64,000 nucleotides of DNA, taken from positions 11,880 through 75,879 of the forward strand of contig JBOHFT010000002.1 of the NCBI GenBank assembly GCA_050699815.1, written 5' to 3'. The translations under genes and the position numbers were made by a program. How positions within the stretch are numbered: position 1 is the first letter of the stretch; every line of letters begins with the position of its first letter. The DNA comes from GCA-003244245 sp050699815 (GTDB lineage Bacteria; Actinomycetota; Actinomycetes; Mycobacteriales; Pseudonocardiaceae). Below, one piece after another: positions 34,069-44,613 of the stretch. Under the pieces are notes generated by a model that had not been told where the DNA came from, did no database searches, and worked only from the letters and a program-made list of their open reading frames with translations.

Positions 34069-34539
34069 GTGAGCACGAACGACGGGCCCGGCGTTCCACC
34101 GGAGCGGGGTCCGGAGCAGACCTCGATATTTCGGGCCGACTTCCTCGCCGAGCCCGAGGCTGTCGAGTCACCAGCCCCCCCCATCTCGGGTATCGACGCG
34201 TTGCCCGCGGGTTCCGCACTGCTGGTGGTCAAGCGTGGCCCCAACGCCGGTTCCCGGTTCCTCCTCGACCGGGCCACCACGAGCGCGGGACGGCACCCGG
34301 ACAGCGATATTTTCCTCGATGACGTGACGGTGTCGCGTCGGCACGCCGAGTTCCGCCGCGAGGGCGGCGAGTTCGTGGTGGTGGACGTCGGCAGCCTCAA
34401 TGGCACCTACGTGAACCGTGAGCCGGTGGATACCGCCGTTCTGGTCAATGGTGACGAGGTGCAGATCGGCAAGTTCCGGCTGGTGTTCCTGACCGGTCCG
34501 CGCGCCGGGGACCGAGGGGCTGACCAGGAGTCGCGGTGA
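34069..34539 (+). CDS. garA: FHA-domain regulator GarA/OdhI
   Basis: Phosphorylation-switched inhibitor of 2-oxoglutarate dehydrogenase and glutamate dehydrogenase. The 156-residue protein has a short N-terminal tail, then an FHA domain (about 50-140) with SAGRHPDSDIFLDDVTVSRRH and VGSLNGTYVN phosphothreonine-binding loops. In M. tuberculosis the tail motif ETTSVF carries two adjacent Thr (T21 for PknG, T22 for PknB). Here it is EQTSIF: the first is Gln 17 and only Thr 18 remains. The GTG overlaps nothing upstream and has AGGAGA about 10 nt before it; ftsR overlaps its stop by GTGA. Confidence 0.95.
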   Translation: MSTNDGPGVPPERGPEQTSIFRADFLAEPEAVESPAPPISGIDALPAGSALLVVKRGPNAGSRFLLDRATTSAGRHPDSDIFLDDVTVSRRHAEFRREGGEFVVVDVGSLNGTYVNREPVDTAVLVNGDEVQIGKFRLVFLTGPRAGDRGADQESR

Positions 34540-35231
34540 CAGCCGCGGGTCGCGCCGGGCATCGGCCCGGGGCGAGCATCGGCTCGGTGCTCGCGCAGCT
34601 GCGAACGGATTTCCCGGACGTCACCATCTCCAAGATCAGGTTTCTGGAGTCCGAGGGTCTGGTCCAACCGGACCGCACCGCGGCCGGCTACCGGCAGTTC
34701 TCTACGGCGGATGTGGAACGGCTGCGCTACGTGCTCGCCGCCCAGCGTGACCACTACCTCCCGCTCAGGGTGATCAAGGAGCACCTGGACGCAATGGACC
34801 GGGGCGCGGCGGACGCTCCGGCCGTTCCGGCTGGGCCGGAGGACTTCGCCGCCGCGGACACCGCGCGGATGACCCAGGAGGAACTGCTCGCCGCCGCGGG
34901 CATCGGCCGGGCGGCGCTGGCCGAACTCGAGCAGTTCGGCTTGGTCCGGCCCGGTCCAGCCGGCTTCTACGACACTGACGCGGTGCTGGTGGCGCGGACC
35001 GCCCGGGCGATGACCGGCTTCGGGTTGGAGCCCCGGCACCTGCGGGCCTTCCGGGCGTCAGCAGATCGGGAGGTGGGCCTGCTGGCACAGATCGTCACCC
35101 CGATGACCCGGCAGCGGGATCCCGACGCCCGGGCCCGCGCCGACGAGGTGGTGCGGGAACTGGCGGTGCTGTCGGTTCGGCTGCACGCCCTCCTCGTGAA
35201 GACCGGGCTCCGCGGCGCCATCGGGAGCTGA
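34536..35231 (+). CDS. ftsR: MerR-family transcription factor FtsR
   Basis: A 231-residue MerR-family regulator orthologous by position to Rv1828. The N-terminal winged helix is seen in VTISKIRFLESEGLVQPDRTAAGYRQF with VERLRYVLAAQRDHYLPL; a coiled dimerisation region and a C-terminal helical domain with RAMTGFGLEPRHL follow. In corynebacteria FtsR activates ftsZ. Its GTG start overlaps the garA stop by four bases, so the two are translationally coupled. Confidence 0.92.
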   Translation: MTAAGRAGHRPGASIGSVLAQLRTDFPDVTISKIRFLESEGLVQPDRTAAGYRQFSTADVERLRYVLAAQRDHYLPLRVIKEHLDAMDRGAADAPAVPAGPEDFAAADTARMTQEELLAAAGIGRAALAELEQFGLVRPGPAGFYDTDAVLVARTARAMTGFGLEPRHLRAFRASADREVGLLAQIVTPMTRQRDPDARARADEVVRELAVLSVRLHALLVKTGLRGAIGS

Positions 35232-35406
35232 ACCCCAGGGGAATTGGGCCGCGGCGGAATTGGGCGGCTTCGCCACTCGGCATCCGACGGCGCCGCGTGT
35301 AGCGTCTGAGAGTAGTGATGGTGGGGACGTGACCGATCCGCCGCCGAGCACGACGATCCTCGAGACACCCGGACCGCAGGGTGTGGCAGGAGGGAGGCGC
35401 AACGCG

Positions 35407-35880
35407 ATGAGCGAGATGCGTGTCGTCGGGGTCCGGGTGGAGTTGCCGGCGAACCAGCCGATCCTGCTGCTGCGGGAGACCGAGGGTGAGCGTTACCTGC
35501 CGATCTGGATCGGCTCTGGTGAGGCGACCGCCATCGCGCTGGAGCAGCAGGGCGTGCAACCGGCCCGGCCGATGACCCACGACCTGCTCCGGGATGTGAT
35601 CAGCGCGCTCGGCCGGGAGCTGAAGCTGGTTCGGATCACCGAACTGCAAGAAGGTACCTTCTTCGCCGAGCTGGTCTTCGACGGCAACGTGCGGGTCTCT
35701 GCCCGGCCGAGTGATTCGGTCGCCCTGGCGTTGCGGGTCGGGGTGCCGATCCATGCCGAGGAGTCGGTGCTCTCTGAGGCTGGCCTGATCATCCCGGACG
35801 AGCAGGAGAACGAGGTCGAGAAGTTTCGCGAGTTCCTCGACTCGGTCTCCCCGGAGGATTTCCGCGGAGCGGACACTTGA
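35407..35880 (+). CDS. DUF151 bifunctional nuclease family protein
   Basis: A 157-residue BFN/DUF151 protein, counterpart of Rv1829. It starts MRVVGVRVELPANQPI after the first three residues, has LPIWIGSGEATAIALEQQG, THDLLRDVISALG and SARPSDSVALALRVGVPI, the conserved core, and an acidic C-terminal tail ending in FRGADT. The ATG at 35407 has GGAGGGAGG 8-16 nt upstream; a longer frame upstream lacks conserved sequence. The plant homologue has DNase/RNase activity; the bacterial role is unknown. The last codons are duplicated just past the stop. Confidence 0.92.
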   Translation: MSEMRVVGVRVELPANQPILLLRETEGERYLPIWIGSGEATAIALEQQGVQPARPMTHDLLRDVISALGRELKLVRITELQEGTFFAELVFDGNVRVSARPSDSVALALRVGVPIHAEESVLSEAGLIIPDEQENEVEKFREFLDSVSPEDFRGADT

Positions 35881-35909
35881 TTAACACTGTCGCGGAGCGG
35901 ACACTTGAT
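35863..35909 (+). repeat. 19-bp direct repeat copying the end of the DUF151 gene
   Basis: CGCGGAGCGGACACTTGAT occurs at 35863-35881 and again, unchanged, at 35891-35909 (28-bp period). The first copy holds the final codons and stop of the DUF151 gene. It is a recent short tandem duplication. Confidence 0.8.
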
Positions 35910-36015
35910 CGACGCTGCTCTTGAGCTGAGGCTGAGGTTGAGGCTTTCCCGCGCGTCGGATTGACCGGCTACGCGGCGGCGGCTTACCGTCGGTCCGGAC
36001 AGCGTTCCAACGGTC

Positions 36016-36045
36016 GGCCAGGGTTCCAGCGGCCAGGGTTCCAGC
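36016..36045 (+). repeat. 15-bp perfect tandem repeat
   Basis: GGCCAGGGTTCCAGC occurs twice head to tail (36016-36030, 36031-36045), 40 bp upstream of the MerR-family gene. Nearby bases (GTTCCAACGG, GGCTCAGCGG) look like further degenerate units. Confidence 0.8.
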
Positions 36046-36085
36046 GGCTCAGCGGCCCCAACGGCTCAAGGCGTGGGAGGTATGG

Positions 36086-36709
36086 GTGGTCGACGGAGCG
36101 CACGGTGGAGCGGGTACCTCGGCGCATGAAGTTACCCAGTCCGGAGTCGGCGAGCCGGCCGAGCAGGGCACCCTGTTCCCGGACTCCGCCTTGGCCGACA
36201 CCCACGGAGTGACCGACGATCTGGTTGGTTATCGCGGTTCGGTAGCGTGCCAGATTGCTGGCATCACGTACCGTCAGCTGGACTACTGGGCGCGGACCAG
36301 CCTCGTCGTGCCATCGATCCGTGGTGCCTCCGGTTCGGGCAGCCAGCGGCTGTACTCGTTCAAGGATGTCCTGGTCCTCAAAGTGGTCAAGCGGCTGTTG
36401 GACACCGGGGTCTCACTGCACAACATCCGCCTGGCGGTCGAGCATCTGCGCCGCCGCGGGGTGCACGATCTGGCTCGCATCACGCTGTTCAGCGACGGCA
36501 CCACCGTCTACGAGTGCACCTCTCCTGAGGAGGTGGTGGACTTGCTGCGGGGCGGGCAGGGTGTGTTCGGCATCGCGGTGAGCGGCACGATGAAGGAGAT
36601 CGCCGGGTCGATCAGCCAGTTCCCCGTGGAGCGCGCGGATGGTGGCCGCGTCGCCACCGCTAGCGAGGATGAGCTGACCAAGCGTCGGCAAGCCCGCCGA
36701 ATCAGCTGA
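36086..36709 (+). CDS. MerR-family transcriptional regulator (Rv1830-type)
   Basis: A 207-residue regulator with a central MerR-type winged helix: CQIAGITYRQLDYWARTSLV, VPSIRGASGSGSQRLYSF and DVLVLKVVKRLLDTGVSLHNI. A flexible N-terminal tail of about 45 residues precedes it, and a C-terminal region with GQGVFGIAVSGTMKEI follows. Rv1830 is the positional counterpart; it influences growth rate and ribosomal genes in mycobacteria. The GTG at 36086 has GGGAGG five nucleotides upstream. Confidence 0.9.
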   Translation: MVDGAHGGAGTSAHEVTQSGVGEPAEQGTLFPDSALADTHGVTDDLVGYRGSVACQIAGITYRQLDYWARTSLVVPSIRGASGSGSQRLYSFKDVLVLKVVKRLLDTGVSLHNIRLAVEHLRRRGVHDLARITLFSDGTTVYECTSPEEVVDLLRGGQGVFGIAVSGTMKEIAGSISQFPVERADGGRVATASEDELTKRRQARRIS

Positions 36710-36774
36710 CGCCTTTCGCTGTGTAGCCGATCACAGCGGCGCGGCGGGAGGCGTGAGACGGCTATCTCCTCCCG

Positions 36775-36780
36775 TACGCT
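36775..36780 (+). promoter_or_regulatory. -10 box (TACGCT) before gcvP
   Basis: TACGCT ends 8 nt before the GTG at 36789, giving the same leaderless spacing as several other genes here. Confidence 0.4.
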
Positions 36781-36788
36781 AGCGAGAA

Positions 36789-39686
<2,898 letters not shown>

Positions 39687-39758
39687 CCGCGGGAGCGATG
39701 CTCTGGCTGCGCCGGAACAGGTTGCCCGGGTAGAACCGTCGGGATCACCTGAACGGGA

Positions 39759-39820
39759 CCACCAGCACCGTCAGCGCGTCCAGTTTGCTGAACACTGCTG
39801 GTGGCGACGCGCTTCTGACG
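39759..39820. terminator. Two overlapping hairpins between convergent genes
   Basis: CCACCAGCA (39759-39767) can pair with TGCTGGTGG (39796-39804), and CGTCAGCGCGTC (39769-39780) with GACGCGCTTCTGACG (39806-39820). The arms interleave, so the two stems either exclude each other or form a pseudoknot. Most simply this is a terminator for gcvP and/or the facing gene. Confidence 0.5.
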
Positions 39821-39826
39821 TGACGA

Positions 39827-40843
39827 TCACACTACTTGCTTGGTCACGCAGGACTGGTTGTTGGCCGTATTGGTGTCGAAAATGTTGGTGATCTGGGCGC
39901 AGTTGGTCACGGTTGTGCCGGGTGGTGCCGTGACCGTGGCATTGATGGTGAAGGTGACGGTGTAGCCGGGAGGAAGCGGCGCCAGATTGGCGCAGGAGGC
40001 GTTGCCGCTGGGGAGGCTGCAAGACCACCCGGCGGCCGGCGTCGCCACCGGCGGACTGGTGAAGGTCAGCCCTGATGGCTTGTTGTCACCCAGAAACGTC
40101 CCCCCGAAGGTGAGGGGTGGGAAGAAGAGGAGGGGGTTGGGGAACTGGCTCTGGCCCAGGCACGGTCCGGTGCCCGCGTTGACCACGGTGAGGGTCACCG
40201 TGGCTGGCTGGCCGCTCACCAGGGGATTCGGCGTCATGTCCTTGGTGATCTTCAGATCGCACGTCGGTGGTGGGGGTCCAGCGACGACTTGGTTGGTCAC
40301 GCAGGACTGGTTGTTGGCCGTGTTGGTGTCGGATATGTTGCTGGTCTGCCCGCAGTTGGTCACGGTCGCTCCGGGTTGTGCTGTGACGGTGGCGGGGATG
40401 GTGAAGGTGGCGGTGTAGCCGGGAGCAAGCGGCGCCAGATTGAAGCAGGAGGCGTTGCCGCTGGGGAGGCTGCACGACCATCCGGTTGCCGGGGTCGCCA
40501 CCGGTGGGCCGGTGAAGGTCAGTCCGGCTGGCTTGGTGTCACCCACAGTCGTTCCCCCGAAGAAGAGTGGGAAGCCGGGGATGGGGTTGGGGAACTGGCT
40601 CAGGCCCACGCACGGTGCCGTGCCCGCGTTGGCCACGGTGAGGGTCACCGTGGCTGGCTGGGTGCTCATCAGCGGTGTCGGCGACATGGTCTTGGTGATC
40701 TGCAGGTCGCACCCCGGTGGGGGTGGCACCTGGGCGTGAGCCAGGGAGGCTCCGATGGTGGCTATCACCATGCTTGCGATCACGGACATGACTACCCCGA
40801 GGCCAATCTTTCCGCTCCGGCCCAACAGCCCGGGTTGACTCAT
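39827..40843 (-). CDS. Secreted protein with two DUF11-like repeats
   Basis: A 338-residue exported protein. Residues 1-37 form a Sec signal peptide (IGLGVVMSVIASMVIATIGA, then SLAHA-Q). The mature part is two tandem domains of about 145 residues (45-188 and 194-338), each starting CDL(Q/K)ITK.M and ending NTANNQSCVT; they are about three-quarters identical by eye and each has six cysteines. The pattern is of DUF11/immunoglobulin-like surface domains. There is no LPXTG anchor, membrane tail or catalytic motif, so it is probably released or wall-associated. GGAGG lies just before the ATG. Confidence 0.8.
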   Translation of the reverse strand: MSQPGLLGRSGKIGLGVVMSVIASMVIATIGASLAHAQVPPPPGCDLQITKTMSPTPLMSTQPATVTLTVANAGTAPCVGLSQFPNPIPGFPLFFGGTTVGDTKPAGLTFTGPPVATPATGWSCSLPSGNASCFNLAPLAPGYTATFTIPATVTAQPGATVTNCGQTSNISDTNTANNQSCVTNQVVAGPPPPTCDLKITKDMTPNPLVSGQPATVTLTVVNAGTGPCLGQSQFPNPLLFFPPLTFGGTFLGDNKPSGLTFTSPPVATPAAGWSCSLPSGNASCANLAPLPPGYTVTFTINATVTAPPGTTVTNCAQITNIFDTNTANNQSCVTKQVV

Positions 40844-41499
40844 CGGAAATTTCCTCCAAACCGTGGTCGAGCCCCATCTGGAAATGTCCTCGAAAGGGCT
40901 GCTCAGAACGGCGGCGTTCGGGATAAATCCGGTGGGGCTGTCAATGGCGGAACAAAGATCAGTGACCGGGATGGCTAGATGGCACTAGCGGTATCCGGGT
41001 CGGAAAATGGCGTGATGCTAAACGGGCTGTGCGAGTGCCGCAGGGCGCCCGTGGCTGGCGCGGTCTGCCGGCGAATGGCCTCCCGGTGGTCAAGCCCGGT
41101 GAGCCGCCTTCGTGGTGGCTCGGTGCTGCGTCGTGTGGCCAAACACCTGACGTGCGCTTCCGCGCAGCCGAGAATCGACCGTCTGAAGCAGCCCTGCATG
41201 GGCGAGGCCCCGACTTCAACGCGCCGTTTGTGCGCAGTTTGTACTGTATATCCTGCTCAAATCCGATGCATCAGCCATCCGGCCTAACTGCCCAACTACT
41301 TTCGTGCGGCGCACCGGCTGTCGGCGGTGCCGATGGCGCTAACGTTGTGGCCGCGGGGGCCGACCCGACAGGGGGTGAGCAACCACGGAGTCGGCCCGCC
41401 GAGTGGCCTCCCCGTGCCGATGTCTCCCGGCCTATCAGGCCCGTTCCCGCTGCGGGATCGATTATGCTATGGACCGGGTGGATGGCGAAGGGGGCGCGC
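40844..41499. other. 656-bp intergenic region, no gene recognised
   Basis: This lies between the divergent DUF11-like and lpqY genes. It contains the DUF11 gene's GGAGG site at the left edge and an A/T-richer patch at about 41245-41290 that could hold promoter elements. Reading frames across it are Arg/Pro-rich and look non-coding. I see no RNA motif or repeat. Confidence 0.5.
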
Positions 41500-42831
41500 A
41501 TGGGTGGCGCCTCCGGGTGGCGGCGGGTGCTGGCGGTCGCGGTGGGTGTTGTGCTGGGCACAGCGCTGCTGGCGGGTTGTGGCTCAGGCGCTGCTGGGCA
41601 AGTCGTGCTGTACTTCGTTACCGGCACTCAGGGTGCGGACCGGTTCAGGGCCGCCGCAGCGGAGTGCAGCAGGGCCTCCGGCGGTCGGTACACAATCGAG
41701 CAGCAGACCCAGCCTAGTAGGAATATCAACGATATGCGGCCGCAGCTGGTGCGCCGGCTGGCCGCGCACGATCCCCGCCTGGACATCATGGAACTCGACG
41801 TGATCTGGACCGCGGAGTTCGCCCATGCGGGGTGGCTCTTGCCGTACCCGGCTGGGCAGGCGCGGCAGGTCGAGCAGGGGACCCTCAGGGTCCCGCTGGA
41901 GACCGGGACATATCAGGAGAAGCTGTACGCCGCGCCACTGTCCACCGACACACAGCTGCTCTGGTATCGCCAGGATCTGGTGCCCCACCCACCGGAGACC
42001 TGGGATGAGATGATCCAGATGGCGGAGGGCCTGGCGGCGAGCAGTTTGCCGCACTACATCGAGGTGCAGGGCGCGCGAGCAGAGGGTTTGACGGCGTGGT
42101 TCAACACGCTGCTCACCAGTGGCGGTGGTTCGATCATCTCGGGGAACGGCGATGTGCAGCTGGCCCGGGGCGATGCCACCCGGCGGGCTTTGGGTGTCAT
42201 GGCGCGGGTCGCCACCTCCCGGGCCGCGGACCCGTCGCTGTCGGTGAGCAAGGAAGCCGACGGCCAGTTCGCGATGGAAGCGGGTAAAGCGGCGTTCGAG
42301 GTCAACTATCCTTTTGTCTACGCCACCATGCATGCCCCGGGAGGGGGCGGCACGTTTATCGACGAGCTGGGGCGGCCGACCAAGAAGGACACCGGGCGCC
42401 GCGTGCGGGACGTGTTCGGCTGGGCCCCCTATCCCTCGGTAGTGGCAGGCAAACCGGCGACCGTGACGATCAGTGGCATCAACCTGGGGGTGAGCGCCAC
42501 CTCGCGGCATCCGGCCGAGGCGTTCGAGGCGGTGCAGTGCCTGCGCAACCGGGACAACCAGCTGCGCAACGCGGTGGACCTGGGAAGGCCGCCCGCGCTC
42601 CTTGCGCTCTACGATGACCCGGCATTGCAGGAAAGCTTTCCGGCCTGGCAGGCGATCCGGGATTCGTTGCACAGTGCCAGCGTGCGGCCGAGGATACCGG
42701 CCTACAAGAGCATCTCGATCGCGATCTCCGAGGTGCTCAACCCGCCAGCGAAAATCGATCCCGACACCGTGGTGGATCAACTGACCGACGAGATCGTCAA
42801 GGCCGCCACGTCGCAGGGATTGGTGCCATGA
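41500..42831 (+). CDS. lpqY: Sugar ABC transporter substrate-binding lipoprotein LpqY
   Basis: Extracellular binding protein for a trehalose-type importer. The 443-residue protein begins with a lipoprotein signal ending LLAGCGSG, followed by YFVTGTQGADRFRAAAAECS and the strongly LpqY-like LDIMELDVIWTAEFAHAGWL, LSTDTQLLWYR and EAFEAVQCLR segments. The ATG at 41500 was chosen for GAAGGGGG 6 nt upstream and normal signal length; two in-frame ATGs just upstream are alternatives. It overlaps sugA by ATGA, and the gene order lpqY-sugA-sugB-sugC is that of M. tuberculosis, where the system recycles trehalose. Confidence 0.9.
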   Translation: MGGASGWRRVLAVAVGVVLGTALLAGCGSGAAGQVVLYFVTGTQGADRFRAAAAECSRASGGRYTIEQQTQPSRNINDMRPQLVRRLAAHDPRLDIMELDVIWTAEFAHAGWLLPYPAGQARQVEQGTLRVPLETGTYQEKLYAAPLSTDTQLLWYRQDLVPHPPETWDEMIQMAEGLAASSLPHYIEVQGARAEGLTAWFNTLLTSGGGSIISGNGDVQLARGDATRRALGVMARVATSRAADPSLSVSKEADGQFAMEAGKAAFEVNYPFVYATMHAPGGGGTFIDELGRPTKKDTGRRVRDVFGWAPYPSVVAGKPATVTISGINLGVSATSRHPAEAFEAVQCLRNRDNQLRNAVDLGRPPALLALYDDPALQESFPAWQAIRDSLHSASVRPRIPAYKSISIAISEVLNPPAKIDPDTVVDQLTDEIVKAATSQGLVP

Positions 42832-43778
42832 TGATGACCGCGCAACCGGGTGCCCGCGCCGCCACGCCGGCGGCAGGGCGTCGGCGGGCGCCAATCTCCG
42901 CGCGAGCCCGGTTGGAGCGTCGGCTGGCGGCGCTGCTCTGCGCGCCAGCGGCGCTGGTGATCCTGGCGGTGACCGGTTACCCGATCGGCTACGCGGTCTA
43001 CCTGTCACTGGAGCGCTTCGATCTGCGGTTTCCCGAGCAACGCGGCTTCGTGGGGCTGGCCAACTACGGCGCGGTGCTGAGTTCTGGCTACTGGTGGCAG
43101 GCGTTCACCGTCACCGTGGTCATCACGGTGATCTCGGTGGCGATCGAGTTCGTGATCGGGCTGGCGCTGGCGCTGGCGATGTACCGCACCTCGGTCGGCC
43201 GGGACCTGGTGCGCACCGTGGTGCTGATCCCGTACGGCATCGTGACGGTCGTCGCCTCCTACGGCTGGCAGTTCGCCTGGACGCCGGGCAAGGGTTACCT
43301 GGCCGCGCTGCTCGCTGAGGGTTCGGCACCGCTGACCGATCAGGTCGCGACCATTGCGGTGATCATCCTGGCGGAGGTGTGGAAGACGACGCCGTTCATG
43401 GCGCTGCTGCTGCTCGCCGGTCTCGCGCTGGTACCCGAGGATCTGCTCAAGGCTGCCGCGATGGACGGCGCCGGCCCATGGAAACGGCTGACCAAGGTAA
43501 TCCTGCCGATGATGAAGCCCGCAATCCTGGTGGCGCTGCTGTTCCGCACCCTGGAGGCGTTCCGGGTGTTCGACATCATCTACGTCCTGACTCAGGGCTC
43601 CAACGGGACGGGGTCGGTGTCGATGCTCGGCTACGACAACCTGTTCATCGGGCTCAACCTGGGCATCGGCTCGGCTATCAGCGTCCTGATCTTCGTCGTC
43701 GTGGCGATGGTCGCGTTGGTGTTCATCAAGCTGTTTGGCGCGGCGGCGCCGGGCGCCGAGGCGAAGGAGAGGCGGTAG
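42828..43778 (+). CDS. sugA: ABC transporter permease SugA
   Basis: First membrane permease of the LpqY-SugABC importer, 316 residues with six predicted helices. The EAA loop that contacts the ATPase is visible in DLLKAAAMDGAGPWKRLTKV. Helices include LVILAVTGYPIGYAVYLSL and VVVMALVFIKL-type segments at the end. ATG start overlaps the lpqY stop; the ATGATGATG run gives alternative starts one and two codons in. Confidence 0.93.
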   Translation: MMMTAQPGARAATPAAGRRRAPISARARLERRLAALLCAPAALVILAVTGYPIGYAVYLSLERFDLRFPEQRGFVGLANYGAVLSSGYWWQAFTVTVVITVISVAIEFVIGLALALAMYRTSVGRDLVRTVVLIPYGIVTVVASYGWQFAWTPGKGYLAALLAEGSAPLTDQVATIAVIILAEVWKTTPFMALLLLAGLALVPEDLLKAAAMDGAGPWKRLTKVILPMMKPAILVALLFRTLEAFRVFDIIYVLTQGSNGTGSVSMLGYDNLFIGLNLGIGSAISVLIFVVVAMVALVFIKLFGAAAPGAEAKERR

Positions 43779-43780
43779 CG

Positions 43781-44611
43781 ATGGGCGCCGGGTGGGGTCG
43801 TAAGGGTTGGTGGGTTGTTGCCGACATCGCCATCCTGATTTACGCGCTGGTGCCGGTGCTGTGGATCGTCAGCCTGTCGTTCAAGCCCCTCAACGCGATC
43901 AATGACGGCCGGTTCATCCCGGCCGAGTTCACCTGGTCGAACTACCAGCAGATCTTCCAGCTGGCGCCGTTCGTCAGCGCGTTACGCAACTCGATTGGCA
44001 TCGCGCTCATCGCGACCGCGCTGTCGGTGGTGATCGGCACGCTAGCGGCCTACGCGATCGCGCGGCTGTCCTTCCCGGGCAAGAAGCTGCTGGTCGGCGT
44101 CGCGCTGCTGATCTCGATGTTCCCGCAGATCTCGCTCATCTCGCCGCTGTTCGACATCGAGCGCAAGATCGGCCTGTTCAACACCTGGCCAGGGCTGATC
44201 CTGCCCTACATCACCTTCTCGCTGCCGCTGGCGATCTATACTCTGTCGGCCTTCTTCCGGGAGATCCCCTGGGAACTGGAGAAGGCCGCCCAGATGGACG
44301 GCGCGACGCCGTTCCAAGTATTCCGCAGCGTGATCGTCCCGCTGGCCGCACCGGGGGTGTTCACCACCGCGATCCTGGTGTTCATCTTCTGCTGGAACGA
44401 CTTCCTGTTCGCGATCTCGCTGACCTCCACCGGGGCGTCGCAGACCACCACGGTGGCGATCGCCCAGTTCCGCGGGGCCTCGGAGTTCACCGAGCCCACC
44501 GGGTCCATCTCGGCGGCCGCCGTGCTGCTGACCGTCCCGATCATCCTGTTCGTGCTGTTCTTCCAACGTCGGATCGTCGCCGGCCTGACCGCCGGCGCAG
44601 TCAAGGGGTAA
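43781..44611 (+). CDS. sugB: ABC transporter permease SugB
   Basis: Second permease of the importer, 276 residues, six helices, with the EAA motif WELEKAAQMDGATPFQVFRS and the characteristic C-terminal ILVFIFCWNDFLFAISL. The ATG at 43781 has GAAGGAGA 10 nt upstream and lies two bases after the sugA stop. The long open frame upstream of this ATG is antisense-free shadow of sugA in another frame. Confidence 0.93.
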   Translation: MGAGWGRKGWWVVADIAILIYALVPVLWIVSLSFKPLNAINDGRFIPAEFTWSNYQQIFQLAPFVSALRNSIGIALIATALSVVIGTLAAYAIARLSFPGKKLLVGVALLISMFPQISLISPLFDIERKIGLFNTWPGLILPYITFSLPLAIYTLSAFFREIPWELEKAAQMDGATPFQVFRSVIVPLAAPGVFTTAILVFIFCWNDFLFAISLTSTGASQTTTVAIAQFRGASEFTEPTGSISAAAVLLTVPIILFVLFFQRRIVAGLTAGAVKG

Positions 44612-44613
44612 CG

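Noticed and set aside
33940..34069. Glycine riboswitch near gcvH or gcvP
   Set aside because: Neither the gcvH nor the gcvP upstream region shows the glycine-riboswitch core; gcvP has only an 80-bp upstream gap.
39836..40731. Possible CRISPR or satellite repeat array
   Set aside because: The repeats are two long copies that encode duplicated protein domains, not short repeats with unique spacers.
40979..41499. Coding extension upstream of lpqY
   Set aside because: The frame is open by composition only; no conserved sequence, and it would bury the lipoprotein signal.
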